From an uncultured Oribacterium sp. (lineage in GTDB: Bacteria; Bacillota; Clostridia; Lachnospirales; Lachnospiraceae), in the NCBI GenBank assembly GCA_900772695.1, contig CAAGRO010000032.1, forward strand, positions 1 to 5,411: a DNA stretch of 5,411 nt, written 5' to 3'. The notes beneath the pieces were generated by a model that did no database searches, had not been told where the DNA came from, and saw only the letters and a program-made list of their open reading frames with translations. The translations under genes were made by a program, and so were the position numbers. Below are positions 5,307 to 5,411 of this stretch, piece after piece. How positions within the stretch are numbered: the first letter of the stretch is position 1; each line of letters begins with the position of its first letter.

Positions 5307-5411
5307 AATAGCTCAGTCTTACACCGTCTCTCATATACCTGCTCATATACTGCTTGAACTGCGAATACGATTCGGAAGCCACCTTTCTCAGGTCGCTCTC
5401 GTTTGCAGAAC
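5305..5411 (-). CDS. C-terminal end of an upstream tail gene, probably the tape measure (partial)
   Basis: One minus-strand frame is open from the right edge (first full codon at 5409) to a TAA at 5305..5307. It encodes 34 residues ending in ...QYMSRYMRDGVRLSY. The segment is polar and helical in look (SDLRKVASESYSQFKQYM), as expected for a tape-measure C-terminus, and the gene upstream of X is usually the tape measure or a small associated protein in contractile tails. The 9-nt gap to gpX and the strong SD overlapping this TAA support it as a real gene end. A second minus frame is also open here but runs into gpX without a matching signal. The product call rests on context alone. Confidence 0.6.
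   Translation of the reverse strand, partial: SANESDLRKVASESYSQFKQYMSRYMRDGVRLSY

Noticed and set aside
1..5411. Search for a novel defence or cargo system, promoters, terminators, tRNAs or CRISPR repeats
   Set aside because: The genes are packed with gaps of 10 nt or less, and every protein fits a tail-module role. No inverted-repeat-plus-T-run terminator, repeat-spacer pattern or accessory cargo gene was seen.

Overview
The window is the baseplate and tail-tip part of the late operon of a contractile-tailed (P2-like, myovirus-type) phage, prophage or phage-derived tail particle. Every real gene is on the minus strand, so the operon reads from the right edge (5411) to the left edge (1). In transcription order it holds: the last 34 codons of a gene that is probably the tape measure; a LysM-like gpX; the gpD hub; a very short gpV-type spike; a gpU-family tail-tube protein; the gp25-like gpW; baseplate J (gpJ); gpI with a repeat-bearing C-terminal extension; and the first 266 codons of a tail-collar fibre protein that runs off the left edge.

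Host: nearly every start has a strong AGGAGG-type Shine-Dalgarno sequence. The compact order tape measure, LysM protein, D, V, W, J, I resembles the PBSX-like and P2-like tail modules of Bacillota. Base composition looks roughly balanced to slightly GC-rich. I infer a Gram-positive, perhaps clostridial, host, but nothing in the window fixes the taxon. No integrase, lysis, capsid or bacterial flanking gene is present, so phage, resident prophage and tailocin cannot be told apart.

How the parts work together, from knowledge of the families: the tape measure sets tail length. gpX, gpD and gpV form the central hub and spike that close the tube and puncture the envelope. gpU belongs to the tail-terminator/tube-end family. 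gpW and gpJ form the baseplate wedge around the hub. gpI joins the wedge to the tail fibres. The collar-fibre protein begins the receptor-binding apparatus, whose variable distal part lies outside the window.

Layout: the operon is extremely compact. Intergenic gaps are 8 to 10 nt, or the genes overlap (8-nt overlap X/D, TAATG at W/J and J/I, ATGA at I/fibre). There is no room for a promoter or terminator, and none was seen. No non-coding stretch exceeds about 10 bases. No RNA gene, mobile element or CRISPR was seen.

Points most worth a second look: a 27-residue tandem repeat in the gpI C-terminal extension; gpU placed between V and W rather than between the tape measure and X as in P2; and a spike protein cut down to little more than an OB-fold.
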